From: Candidatus Nomurabacteria bacterium
Lineage (GTDB): Bacteria; Patescibacteriota; Minisyncoccia; Phycocordibacterales; UBA9973
NCBI GenBank assembly: GCA_023267435.1
Contig: JAHFNH010000003.1
Location: 76,717-115,841, forward strand
Length of the DNA: 39,125 bases
Direction: 5' to 3'
Shown here: in pieces, positions 1 through 7,741 of the stretch
How positions within the stretch are numbered: position 1 is the first letter of the stretch
How the letters are laid out: the number at the start of each line of letters is the position of its first letter
Notes under the pieces: model-generated
Seen by the model: the letters and a program-made list of their open reading frames with translations, nothing else
Told to the model about the DNA's origin: nothing
The model's database searches: none
Position numbers and translations under genes: made by a program

Positions 1-279
1 ACAATTGTCGGAAAAATGATAGGTGAAACGATTGGTATAACGCTTTATGGAACAATTGGCATGATAGTGCATGATGCATCTTTTACCGAACAAACAATTT
101 TTGTCATGGCTCCGGCATATTTTTTAGGATTACTGGCAATCAACATGATGATATTATCCTCCATTCCGATGATGATGGCATTGTGTGAAAGAATTTATTC
201 CAACAACTCTAATAATTTACGTGCAACACAACAAACAAAAAAGAACAAAGTAAACTCTTCGGAGGCTGTAAAAAATTAA
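1..279 (+). CDS. Membrane protein, 3' end (start outside window)
   Basis: The reading frame is open to the left edge of the window, so the gene starts upstream; an in-frame ATG at 16 is only the first Met visible. The visible part has two hydrophobic segments rich in Ile and Met (roughly residues 8-25 and 36-60 of the fragment), then a short polar tail rich in Asn, Lys and Gln. This looks like the C-terminal end of a multi-pass membrane protein with a soluble tail. I do not recognise the family. It is followed after 36 bases by the receiver-like gene on the same strand and probably shares its transcript and terminator. Confidence 0.55.
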   Translation, partial: TIVGKMIGETIGITLYGTIGMIVHDASFTEQTIFVMAPAYFLGLLAINMMILSSIPMMMALCERIYSNNSNNLRATQQTKKNKVNSSEAVKN

Positions 280-315
280 ATCCAACCAAAACAAACAAAC
301 TAAAAAACTGAAAAA

Positions 316-864
316 ATGGCGGAAATATTAAAAGTACACATCATAACAACAAGTGAAAAAAGATTTCATTTGTTCAAATCATTGCTCGGTATTGCCAACA
401 CTCAAACTTGGGAAGATGTGCAAGAAGACCTTAAAAGAATAAAAGATCTGAATGCGCAAATAAATCCAAATGATCCGATTGATGCTTTCGAAAAAAGCTC
501 AATAATGGCACACGAAATACTCAGCCGAGGACCTGCTGTACTCATTATTGATTTTAATCTTGGGTTAAAATACACTGATGGTTATGATATTGTTCGATTT
601 CTAAATTTTAAAATCAAACAAAAGAAACTAACAGATGAATATTTAGGCGTACCAATACCAGCTATTCATGTTTTTGATCGAACAGAAATTAGAGAAAAAA
701 GATGCCTCTTAGGTGAACACACTGACCATATCCGTTTGGGTAAAAAAGATTCCCTTTTTAAGGTATGGGGTGTTTTACAACCCAAAATGATACGGTTAAT
801 AGATGGGGTAGAAAAAGAGTATGAGAGTCTGGATTGTCTTAAAAGCAAAAGAAGTAGATTATAA
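316..864 (+). CDS. Divergent receiver-domain-like protein, unknown role
   Basis: This 182-residue soluble protein has no confident family assignment. Its pattern fits a degenerate CheY-like receiver. There is a hydrophobic strand ending in Asp79 (PAVLIIDFNLG), a later strand ending near Thr123 (AIHVFDRTE), and a Lys pair at 143-144 (LGKKDS). These would sit at the phospho-acceptor, the conserved Thr/Ser and the conserved Lys. The acidic pair expected after the first strand is missing (IITTSEKR), and about 30 extra residues lie before the acceptor strand. Phosphorylation is therefore doubtful. The gene follows the membrane protein fragment and ends at a strong hairpin terminator. No Shine-Dalgarno sequence precedes the ATG. 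Confidence 0.6.
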   Translation: MAEILKVHIITTSEKRFHLFKSLLGIANTQTWEDVQEDLKRIKDLNAQINPNDPIDAFEKSSIMAHEILSRGPAVLIIDFNLGLKYTDGYDIVRFLNFKIKQKKLTDEYLGVPIPAIHVFDRTEIREKRCLLGEHTDHIRLGKKDSLFKVWGVLQPKMIRLIDGVEKEYESLDCLKSKRSRL

Positions 865-870
865 AAAATT

Positions 871-903
871 AACCGGTGAACAAAAAGTTCACCGGTTTTT
901 TTA
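871..903. terminator. Bidirectional intrinsic terminator
   Basis: A perfect 11-bp stem (871-881 with 887-897) encloses a five-base A loop. A T run follows on the plus strand (897-903), and an A run precedes it at 863-868, giving a T run on the minus strand. It separates the convergent receiver-like gene and helicase gene and can serve both. Confidence 0.9.
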
Positions 904-3882
904 TTTGTAAATTTCTGCTCGTTTACAATATTCGCATTCAGTATTTTTACCGAAAGATTTGTAATTGCAAGGCAAATTCACCCATTCACCAGATTTCAAA
1001 AGATTATTATAATCAGAGATATCTTTCGATAAAAGATCTAATTGTTCAGGATTTATATGAGTATTATAGAATGCATTCTTATCACCTTTTGATGCTTCTA
1101 GAAATAAAAGACGTGAACTAAAAACCTCTTTCTTTTCAGAGCCTTGTATTAAATAAGAATACATCGCGAGCTGACGCATAAACGAAGAAAGTCTATTGTC
1201 TTCGTCAATTTTTTCTATAACGCCTTTTGTTTTTGTACTGCCAGTTTTGAAATCTGTAACAATAATATCTCCATTTGGTAATCTTTCTGTTAAGTCTAAT
1301 TTTCCGTACATTAATAATTGTGGGAATTTCGGATCCCGAAACTGCACAGACCTTTCAGAAATATAATCTTTCGCCAGATTTTCATAATAATTGTCCACCC
1401 AATTCATAACTGCATTCTCAGCATCTTTCGCAAGTTTTTTCATTTCCGTTGGATTGTCTATCCCCTCTTTTTCCAATTCTATTTTTATTTTTTCTTTTAT
1501 CTCAGAAATCTTAGGTAAAGATTTATTTTTCAAAATAAATTCTATCGTGCTATGCACCGCAGAACCGAGAGCGAGCGATACCCCTTTTACTTCCGGTAAT
1601 TTCAAGAAATTCCTAAAATACCATTTCCAAGGACACTCGAAAAAATTATTTAAAAGGGTGACGGTCACTTTAGTCTGCTCGTAATTTTCTTTTACGAATT
1701 TTTTTAAATCTTCCAAGATATCACCTTCTATTTTTTCCGAAACACGAGTATATATTTGAGGTCCATGAGATAAAATTTCTTTTTCTGTTTCTTCTTTGTT
1801 TTGCTTAACGAAATGTATTTCTGGTAATTCGCGTATTATATGAGCCAACTCTATTTCATTGCCTGTATAATTTTGATCCGCATAAGAAATATTACAAAAT
1901 TCTTTAGCGCGAGTGATGGCCACATAAAGTTCTCTTTTGGCAGATTCTATATCGCGACCTGCTATATGCATTTTTACTTTTTCCGGCAATGAAAAACTAT
2001 TCTTTTTTTCAGACATTAAAACCTCTTCATTCATATGTGCTATCCAAACAGCCTTATATTCCAAGCCTTTTGATTTATGTAAAGTCATCACCTGCACGCC
2101 AGACTCGCTTCCGAAAGAAGCCAGACTTATATGGCTGCCATAAGATTCAAGCCTTTTAAAATATTCCAGAAAGTCAGCTAGTTTTTTTCCGCCAACTGGC
2201 GGATTCTGTTTCTGTTCAAATAATGTCGCAATATGAATGAAACTTCTAACAACCTCCACGTTGCGAATTAATTCTTCGTGAGTTTTAACTCCATCGATTA
2301 AAAATTCATTTCCAATAGTGCTGACTGCAACAGAAAGTTTTTCATTGGAAAGAGCGTCTATCCAATTTTTTAATTTACTACCCCATTTTGAAATAGCATT
2401 CTCCCCTGCAAAAAGTCCTGCTTCCTTGCCGTGCATTATCAATTCTTCAATTGTTAATCTATCTGGACGAGTAGCTTTTAAAAATTTATGAGCGGAAAAA
2501 GTTTCTATGCCGCTATATTTATCGAGTAACGACTCAGAAAGAGAAACTGTATTAAACGGATGTGAAACAATATTTAAAACATTTAAGAAGCTTTGAGTTT
2601 CTAAAACATCAAACAAAGACAAATTTTTTCCAGCAGCGACTGGCACGCCCATATTGTTCAATATTTCTATCGCGTTTCGCACGTGATAATTTTTCGGCAC
2701 GAGTAATGCGCATTCTTTAGAATCCAAACCTTCCTCGATTTTTTTCTTGAAATACAATCCTGCGCCCAATATCTCATCTCGCGGATAAGCATATTCACTC
2801 AATGATGTTTGATTATTCAATTTTGTATTAGTATGTAATTTTTCTTTAGTAATTTTGCTTTTTAATAAATCATCTGCTAAAGCGAGAATATATTCCGTCG
2901 AACGATAATTTTCCACGAGAGTTATAAGTTTCGCTTTACCGAAAAGATGTTTAAACTCTTCGAAATACGACATCGATGCACCGGAGAAACCATAAATAAG
3001 CTGACGATCATCCCCCACTACGAAAATATTCGGATTCTCCTCTCCTTGCCACACCGCCTTCAAAAAATTATTCTGAACTCCGCTTGAATCCTGATGTTCA
3101 TCCACTAAAACATACTGATAATTCTCATACACATCCGCACGCACATCTTCGTATTCTTCCACTAGTTTTACGGCATATTCTAAGATATCATCATAATCCA
3201 TAAAGCCTAATTCAAGCTTTTTTTCTTCATAAATCCTGTAAAATTCCACAACTTCGCGCGTACGTTCTAAAGATTCTATTTTCTTTTCAATTTCTTTTTT
3301 AAGCTGACCTTTACTTTCACCTCTGGAAGAAATGCTCTCTGGATCATTTTTAAAATTTTCTATATCAGATTCAACATAAGATAAAAATTCTTCGGGAGTT
3401 AATCTTTCTCTTTTTAATATCGAAATCAATTGCTTTAAATCACCGAAATACATCACGGGATTCGTACGTGGACGGATATGTTCCCATTCATTATTTTGCA
3501 AAATATCATCAACCAAAAAAACCGCCTCGTCGTCCGAAAGCAATTTCGGCATCATTTTAAAACCAAGCAATTCATAATTCTTTTCAATCAATTCAATTCC
3601 GAAACTATGGAAAGTAGCAATTCTAACTTTTTCCGCATCATTACCAATATAATCATTCAAGCGATTTTTCATCGCCTTCACTCCAGAATTCGTAAAAGTT
3701 AGACACAAAATGCCATCCGGCTGGATATCAGTCTTTATTCGAATATTCGCAATACGAAGCGCCAAAATCTGTGTCTTCCCTGTACCGGGCCCTGCCACCA
3801 CCATCACTGGACCATCTATAGCATCCACTGCTTCCTTCTGAGCTTTATTTAACTTTTTGTATTCTTCTTGAAAAATTTTCAC
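901..3882 (-). CDS. UvrD-like helicase fused to Fe-S RecB-type nuclease
   Basis: This 993-residue superfamily 1 helicase-nuclease likely processes DNA ends. Helicase motifs occur in order: Walker A GPGTGKT (31-37), DEHQD (261-265), GDDRQLIYGF (290-299), ENYRS (324-328), then TLHKSKGLEYKAVW and LYVAITRAKE for motifs V and VI. The C-terminal third is a PD-(D/E)xK nuclease: His777 in GSAVHSTIE, Asp863 in GKLDLTE, and DFK at 877-879. Cys750 plus Cys972, Cys983 and Cys986 match the spacing of the AddB/Cas4-type iron-sulfur cluster. The start is GTG, four bases after the upstream stop. It is the last gene of the truB operon. Unlike AddAB, helicase and nuclease are in one chain and no partner is visible here. 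Confidence 0.93.
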   Translation of the reverse strand: MKIFQEEYKKLNKAQKEAVDAIDGPVMVVAGPGTGKTQILALRIANIRIKTDIQPDGILCLTFTNSGVKAMKNRLNDYIGNDAEKVRIATFHSFGIELIEKNYELLGFKMMPKLLSDDEAVFLVDDILQNNEWEHIRPRTNPVMYFGDLKQLISILKRERLTPEEFLSYVESDIENFKNDPESISSRGESKGQLKKEIEKKIESLERTREVVEFYRIYEEKKLELGFMDYDDILEYAVKLVEEYEDVRADVYENYQYVLVDEHQDSSGVQNNFLKAVWQGEENPNIFVVGDDRQLIYGFSGASMSYFEEFKHLFGKAKLITLVENYRSTEYILALADDLLKSKITKEKLHTNTKLNNQTSLSEYAYPRDEILGAGLYFKKKIEEGLDSKECALLVPKNYHVRNAIEILNNMGVPVAAGKNLSLFDVLETQSFLNVLNIVSHPFNTVSLSESLLDKYSGIETFSAHKFLKATRPDRLTIEELIMHGKEAGLFAGENAISKWGSKLKNWIDALSNEKLSVAVSTIGNEFLIDGVKTHEELIRNVEVVRSFIHIATLFEQKQNPPVGGKKLADFLEYFKRLESYGSHISLASFGSESGVQVMTLHKSKGLEYKAVWIAHMNEEVLMSEKKNSFSLPEKVKMHIAGRDIESAKRELYVAITRAKEFCNISYADQNYTGNEIELAHIIRELPEIHFVKQNKEETEKEILSHGPQIYTRVSEKIEGDILEDLKKFVKENYEQTKVTVTLLNNFFECPWKWYFRNFLKLPEVKGVSLALGSAVHSTIEFILKNKSLPKISEIKEKIKIELEKEGIDNPTEMKKLAKDAENAVMNWVDNYYENLAKDYISERSVQFRDPKFPQLLMYGKLDLTERLPNGDIIVTDFKTGSTKTKGVIEKIDEDNRLSSFMRQLAMYSYLIQGSEKKEVFSSRLLFLEASKGDKNAFYNTHINPEQLDLLSKDISDYNNLLKSGEWVNLPCNYKSFGKNTECEYCKRAEIYK

Positions 3883-3886
3883 AAAT

Positions 3887-4429
3887 TTATTTTATGATTT
3901 CTTTGCAAACTCGGCGAGCTAGATCAGTAAGAGAATTAACAACTTCTAATCTTTCTTTATCTGAAAGAGAATCATATTTAGGAGTAGGTGGAGTAACTTT
4001 TTCTTTAATTTCTGAAATTTCTTTTATCAAATTAGGATCGATTTTATTTTCCTTAGTCAAAAGCTCATCAAACATGACAAAAAAATTACGTATATTATGA
4101 TGGGCTAGTTTATTTTTATCATAAAGATCAAAAGCTTTATGATTTATCTCAGCCATCGAAACCTTAAAATTTCTACGATCGATTCTGTCTGTAAAATAAT
4201 CCAAGATAACGGGTGCTTTCAAATAACCTGGTACTGCGTTGATTAAAAGATCTTTAAAATCGGCATATTTTGGATCTTTTTTAATAACTTTTTCTGTCTC
4301 ATCTGCAATCTTCACGTCCTCAGAAGAGGCTTCTTCTATGTCCCAAACATTTCCTGTTTTCATAAGAAAATCTTGAGGTGTTGGTTCTTTGTTTAAGTCT
4401 TCTATTTTCATAAGCCAATTATACTCCAT
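3887..4429 (-). CDS. Conserved-looking hypothetical protein
   Basis: This soluble protein of 180 residues is charged and mostly helical by appearance, with no family I recognise. The 5' ATG at 4429 overlaps the stop of the DUF475 gene as TAATG, suggesting translational coupling. A second in-frame ATG at 4411 (giving MKIEDLNKE, 174 residues) has a perfect TATAAT six bases upstream. It could therefore also be read from a leaderless transcript; which start dominates is unclear. The helicase-nuclease gene follows after four bases, so the protein may be co-expressed with a DNA repair enzyme. That link is positional only. Confidence 0.7.
   Translation of the reverse strand: MEYNWLMKIEDLNKEPTPQDFLMKTGNVWDIEEASSEDVKIADETEKVIKKDPKYADFKDLLINAVPGYLKAPVILDYFTDRIDRRNFKVSMAEINHKAFDLYDKNKLAHHNIRNFFVMFDELLTKENKIDPNLIKEISEIKEKVTPPTPKYDSLSDKERLEVVNSLTDLARRVCKEIIK
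4418..4423 (-). promoter_or_regulatory. Possible internal -10 box, leaderless start
   Basis: TATAAT on the minus strand lies six bases before the ATG at 4411, inside the overlap between the DUF475 gene and the next gene. The spacing matches other leaderless-type starts in the window. No clear -35 is visible, so this is tentative. Confidence 0.35.
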
Positions 4430-5325
4430 TAATTCTTTTTAAAAAAGAAAAATCCGATTATTAGAAATGTCGCTAATGGCGAAGTATATTCCGGTATGGA
4501 ATATCCGAAACTTTGCAAAAGCATGATAATACCCAGAACAAGGATAGAATACATAGCGCCATTTTTTAGATAAACGTATTTTTTTATGCGTTCAATATTA
4601 CCGACAGTAAGCTGACGCACCAGTATCGCTCCCAAGCCATTACCGATCAAAATCAAAGGCACCGAGAGAGTGAAAGCGAACGCTCCCAAAACGCCATCAA
4701 TTGAGAAGGTCGCATCAATTATTTCTAAAAATAAAAGCTTGCTCAAATCAGAACGAGTACTATTCATCAATTTCTTTTCGTCTTCTTCAGCACTCTGCTT
4801 GAATCCATGCGTGATAAAAAATAAAGTCGAACCCATCACCGCCCCAAAACCCATCATATTGTTTTCCCTTATGGCAAACCAAGTCACGACTGCGAGAAGG
4901 ATTGAAACAGTGGCATAAAACCAAACGCCATTTTTCATGAAAAATCTTTCAGCTCTAGGCAAGCCAAATTTTTTGTCTTCCAAAAAGAGCCAATGTAAAA
5001 ATAAAAATATTAAAAACATCCCGCCAGCAATCAAAAGTATCGGCGCAGATTTCACTATCGACTCATGTACAGATGGATCACCAGACCAAGCAGCTGTGAA
5101 AGCCTGCACAGGTCCGAGCGAAGGATTAAAACCCCAAATTATAGCCCAAGGTAAAACACCTCTTATCAAGAAAACGGCGATTAAGATACCCCAGAGCAAA
5201 AACCATTTCCTTGCTTTTCGACTCATCGTAGAGAGAACTTCGGCATTGATGATGGCATTATCTATAGAGGAAATAGCCTCGAAAATAGATAAGCCTATTA
5301 TTGTCAGTAAAGCTGAAAGCCACAT
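4429..5325 (-). CDS. DUF475/TerC-superfamily integral membrane protein
   Basis: This 298-residue protein has about eight hydrophobic segments. Two related acidic membrane motifs mark the family: FEAISSIDNAI near residue 15 and LEIIDATFSIDGVLGAF near residue 200. Acidic repeats of this kind, with an Asp-Asn or Asp-Gly turn, are the hallmark of DUF475 and TerC-like proteins, which are implicated in metal ion (for example Mn2+) export. The substrate is not readable from sequence. The gene starts two bases after truB stops and overlaps the next gene by one base, so it is the second gene of a tight operon with truB. Confidence 0.85.
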   Translation of the reverse strand: MWLSALLTIIGLSIFEAISSIDNAIINAEVLSTMSRKARKWFLLWGILIAVFLIRGVLPWAIIWGFNPSLGPVQAFTAAWSGDPSVHESIVKSAPILLIAGGMFLIFLFLHWLFLEDKKFGLPRAERFFMKNGVWFYATVSILLAVVTWFAIRENNMMGFGAVMGSTLFFITHGFKQSAEEDEKKLMNSTRSDLSKLLFLEIIDATFSIDGVLGAFAFTLSVPLILIGNGLGAILVRQLTVGNIERIKKYVYLKNGAMYSILVLGIIMLLQSFGYSIPEYTSPLATFLIIGFFFFKKN

Positions 5326-5327
5326 AT

Positions 5328-6107
5328 TTATATCTTACTCCATTTTCCTATTTTTGTCCTTTTTATGGAAAAAGCCAAAGCTGGAAGATTAATTTTTTCT
5401 CCAAGTGAATTTGCTATCCCCCGCACGTATGTACCACTACCGCATTTTATTTTAAATTTTACCAGCAAGAAACTATCGGGAACTTTTTTATTTTTTACTA
5501 TTTCTTTCTGCCAAATTTTTAAAATTTCTTTTTGTCTAAAATCCCCGCTAACTTTATTAATTCTTTTTTCAATATTTTCTAAAAGTTTTTCTTTTTTTAT
5601 TTTTCTAATTTTTAAAAATTTTAACTGCGATACAAAAACTTCCCTTTCAGGAATTTCCACTTCAGTACCCGCTCGTGAGTGTGCGAACATCGGAACACCG
5701 TTCACAGGTTTTGAAGAATACGCGGGATATTTCTGAATAAATTTTCCAGTAAAATACTTTAAATTTTCTTTGATTTTTTTTACAAATTCAATACTAGACC
5801 CCCTCTCTGCCTCCCCCTTATCAAGGGGGAGGTTTACAAATGTAACTTTTCCTAAAATATCGTAAGTATCCGTAGCAAAACCAAATAAAACTTCAAATTC
5901 ATATTCTTTTGTAAATGCTAAATATTTTTCTTTATTTTTTGTCTCTTTCCCTGCCAAAATCAAAAGCACTCCTGAAGCCATCGGGTCGAGTCGGCCGGCA
6001 TAAGTCATCGGTACATTTTTATATCCTATATTTTTACTGCGAAACTTTTCCAGTGCTTCTAAGGGTGTCTCGCCTTCTTTTTTATTTAAGAGAATAACTT
6101 TTTTCAA
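5328..6107 (-). CDS. truB: tRNA pseudouridine(55) synthase TruB
   Basis: TruB converts U55 in the T-loop of tRNAs to pseudouridine. The catalytic motif YAGRLDPMASGVL places the nucleophile at Asp41. The downstream motifs CGSGTYVRGIANSLG and the terminal lysine/arginine-rich stretch fit the family. The protein has 259 residues, slightly short, and a separate PUA domain is not apparent. The start is TTG at 6107, because an in-frame stop lies a few codons upstream and no in-frame ATG intervenes. An extended -10 box (TGC TATAAT) lies about 45 bases upstream. Residues 92-104 are encoded by an unusual GC-rich palindrome inserted in frame after the TDTYD region. Confidence 0.95.
   Translation of the reverse strand: MKKVILLNKKEGETPLEALEKFRSKNIGYKNVPMTYAGRLDPMASGVLLILAGKETKNKEKYLAFTKEYEFEVLFGFATDTYDILGKVTFVNLPLDKGEAERGSSIEFVKKIKENLKYFTGKFIQKYPAYSSKPVNGVPMFAHSRAGTEVEIPEREVFVSQLKFLKIRKIKKEKLLENIEKRINKVSGDFRQKEILKIWQKEIVKNKKVPDSFLLVKFKIKCGSGTYVRGIANSLGEKINLPALAFSIKRTKIGKWSKI
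5810..5832. repeat. GC-rich palindrome inside truB
   Basis: A perfect 10-bp inverted repeat (5810-5819 with 5823-5832) with a three-base loop is embedded in AT-rich truB. A C/T-rich arm continues at 5799-5809. On the coding strand it gives the peptide NLPLDKGEAERGS, in frame. No T run follows, so it is not a terminator. It looks like a small palindromic element inserted without breaking the gene. Confidence 0.7.
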
Positions 6108-6147
6108 AATATTTGATCTGTAACCATACTAGCTTTTTAATGAAGTG

Positions 6148-6156
6148 ATTATAGCA
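6148..6156 (-). promoter_or_regulatory. truB promoter, extended -10
   Basis: Minus-strand TGC followed by TATAAT (6153-6148) forms an extended -10 element. The predicted start is near 6141, about 34 bases before the TTG. No good -35 is seen. It lies 11 bases from the -10 of the divergent GH3-family gene. Confidence 0.6.
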
Positions 6157-6161
6157 CAATT

Positions 6162-6170
6162 TGGTATACT
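6162..6170 (+). promoter_or_regulatory. GH3-family gene promoter, extended -10
   Basis: TGG followed by TATACT (6165-6170) is an extended -10, with transcription expected near 6177. It lies downstream of the in-frame ATG at 6145 and about 30 bases before the ATG at 6202, which decides the start of the gene. Confidence 0.6.
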
Positions 6171-6201
6171 ATATTCGGCTAAGGCCAAAAACAATAAATT
6201 T

Positions 6202-7710
6202 ATGAACTTTATCCATAGTATTCTAAAATTACCTGTAAAATATAGGCTTAATAAGCTAGAAAAGCTGAGTAAAAACCCTAAGGAAACCCAAGAAAAGGTA
6301 TTATTTAATCTTTTAAATAGAGCTCAAAATACCGAATGGGGTAAAAAATATAAATACAATTCTATTAAAAAAATAGAAGATTTTCAAAAGACCGTGCCAA
6401 TTAATTCATACGAAGATCTTTATCCTTATATCTCGCGCATGATAGCTGGAGAAAAAAATATTCTTTGGCCAGGCACTGTCACCTGGTTTTCCAAATCTTC
6501 CGGCACTACCAATGCTCGAAGCAAATTTATTCCAGTCTCCAAAGAATCGCTGAGAAGTTGTCATTTCAAAGCAGGACACGATGAACTTTGTCTCTATATT
6601 AAAAATAATCCAAAAACTAAAATTTTAAAAGGAAAAAGTATCTGTGTCGGTGGAAGTTTTACTAAAATAAATCAGAATCCAGATATTTTTTGCGGGGACG
6701 TCTCGGCGGTGATGATGAAGAATATGCCTCTCTTGGGAAGATACATCAGAAGACCTAGTTTGGAAACTGCATTGCTAGAAGATTATGAAAAGAAAATAGA
6801 AAAAATAGCAGAAGAAGCTATACCAGAAAATGTCACCAGTATTGCCGGTGTACCGACATGGACTTCCCTACTAATCAGAAAAGTATTAGAAAAAACCGGA
6901 GCTAAAAATATTTTTGAGGTGTGGCCAAATCTAGAAGTATTTTTCCACGGCGCAGTTGCCTTTTCACCTTATAAAAAAACTTTTCATGAATTATTCCCCT
7001 CACCGAATATGCATTATATGGAAGCATATAACGCTTCAGAAGGATTTTTTGGAATTCAAGATGATCCATCTCGCGAAGGAGAAATGATGCTTCTGCCGGA
7101 CAATGGTGTTTTTTATGAATTTATTCCAATAAATGAATTTGGAAATAAGAACCCAAAAATATACATAATGCACGACGTAGAAATTAATAAAAATTATGCA
7201 TTAGTTATTTCCACCAACAGCGGGCTATGGCGTTATGTCATTGGTGATACTGTCGCCTTCACATCTTTATTTCCGCATCGCATAAAAATAACCGGCCGTA
7301 CGAAACATTTCATTAATGTTTTTGGAGAAGAAGTGATGGTACACAACACTGATACAGCCATCAAAGAAGCTTGCGACAAAACAAAATCAAGTATTGTCGA
7401 CTACACCGTCGGTCCGGTTTTTATGGATAATTCAAACAGAGGCGGACACGAATGGATTATTGAATTCGAACAAGTACCAGCTTCTATTAAAGAATTCAGT
7501 GAAATTCTCGATAATTCTTTGCGCAAAATTAACTCTGATTATGATGCTAAAAGATATAAAGACATCGCTCTCGCTCCGCCGGTTATTAACTCAGTTCCAA
7601 AAGGCACATTTTATGAATGGATGAAAAAACGCGGAAAACTCGGCGGTCAAAACAAAGTCCCCCGCTTATCCAATACCCGAGAATATATTGAAGAAATAAA
7701 GGAATTTTAG
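6202..7710 (+). CDS. GH3-family acyl-adenylate-forming enzyme
   Basis: This is a 502-residue member of the GH3 branch of the ANL adenylating superfamily. Plant GH3 proteins adenylate a carboxylic acid and join it to an amino acid; bacterial members are mostly uncharacterised. ATP-binding motifs are visible: SKSSGTTNARSK (97-108), YNASEGFFG, then WRYVIGDTV and the hinge-like GRTKHFINVFGEEV. I start the gene at 6202 rather than at the in-frame ATG at 6145, because the extended -10 box at 6162-6170 lies between them and the first 19 codons would not be transcribed. A major facilitator transporter follows on the same strand, though it has its own -10. The substrate is unknown. Confidence 0.9.
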   Translation: MNFIHSILKLPVKYRLNKLEKLSKNPKETQEKVLFNLLNRAQNTEWGKKYKYNSIKKIEDFQKTVPINSYEDLYPYISRMIAGEKNILWPGTVTWFSKSSGTTNARSKFIPVSKESLRSCHFKAGHDELCLYIKNNPKTKILKGKSICVGGSFTKINQNPDIFCGDVSAVMMKNMPLLGRYIRRPSLETALLEDYEKKIEKIAEEAIPENVTSIAGVPTWTSLLIRKVLEKTGAKNIFEVWPNLEVFFHGAVAFSPYKKTFHELFPSPNMHYMEAYNASEGFFGIQDDPSREGEMMLLPDNGVFYEFIPINEFGNKNPKIYIMHDVEINKNYALVISTNSGLWRYVIGDTVAFTSLFPHRIKITGRTKHFINVFGEEVMVHNTDTAIKEACDKTKSSIVDYTVGPVFMDNSNRGGHEWIIEFEQVPASIKEFSEILDNSLRKINSDYDAKRYKDIALAPPVINSVPKGTFYEWMKKRGKLGGQNKVPRLSNTREYIEEIKEF

Positions 7711-7728
7711 GTTTATAAAAAAATAAGA

Positions 7729-7734
7729 TATAAT
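7729..7734 (+). promoter_or_regulatory. MFS gene -10 box, leaderless-type
   Basis: A perfect TATAAT ends seven bases before the ATG at 7742, so transcription should begin at or within a base or two of the start codon. No clear -35 or extended -10 is present. Confidence 0.55.
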
Positions 7735-7741
7735 TACAGGA

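Noticed and set aside
4937-5392. A 151-codon plus-strand open frame opposite the DUF475 gene
   Set aside because: It is antisense to a well-supported membrane protein, and its Lys/Ser/Ile-rich composition is what the complement of hydrophobic codons gives.
5810-5832. The truB palindrome as a transcription terminator
   Set aside because: It is within an intact gene and no T run follows on either strand.
6145-6201. Upstream ATG of the GH3-family gene giving 19 more residues
   Set aside because: The extended -10 box at 6162-6170 lies inside this stretch, so it would not be transcribed from that promoter. The extra residues also do not resemble the family's N-terminus.
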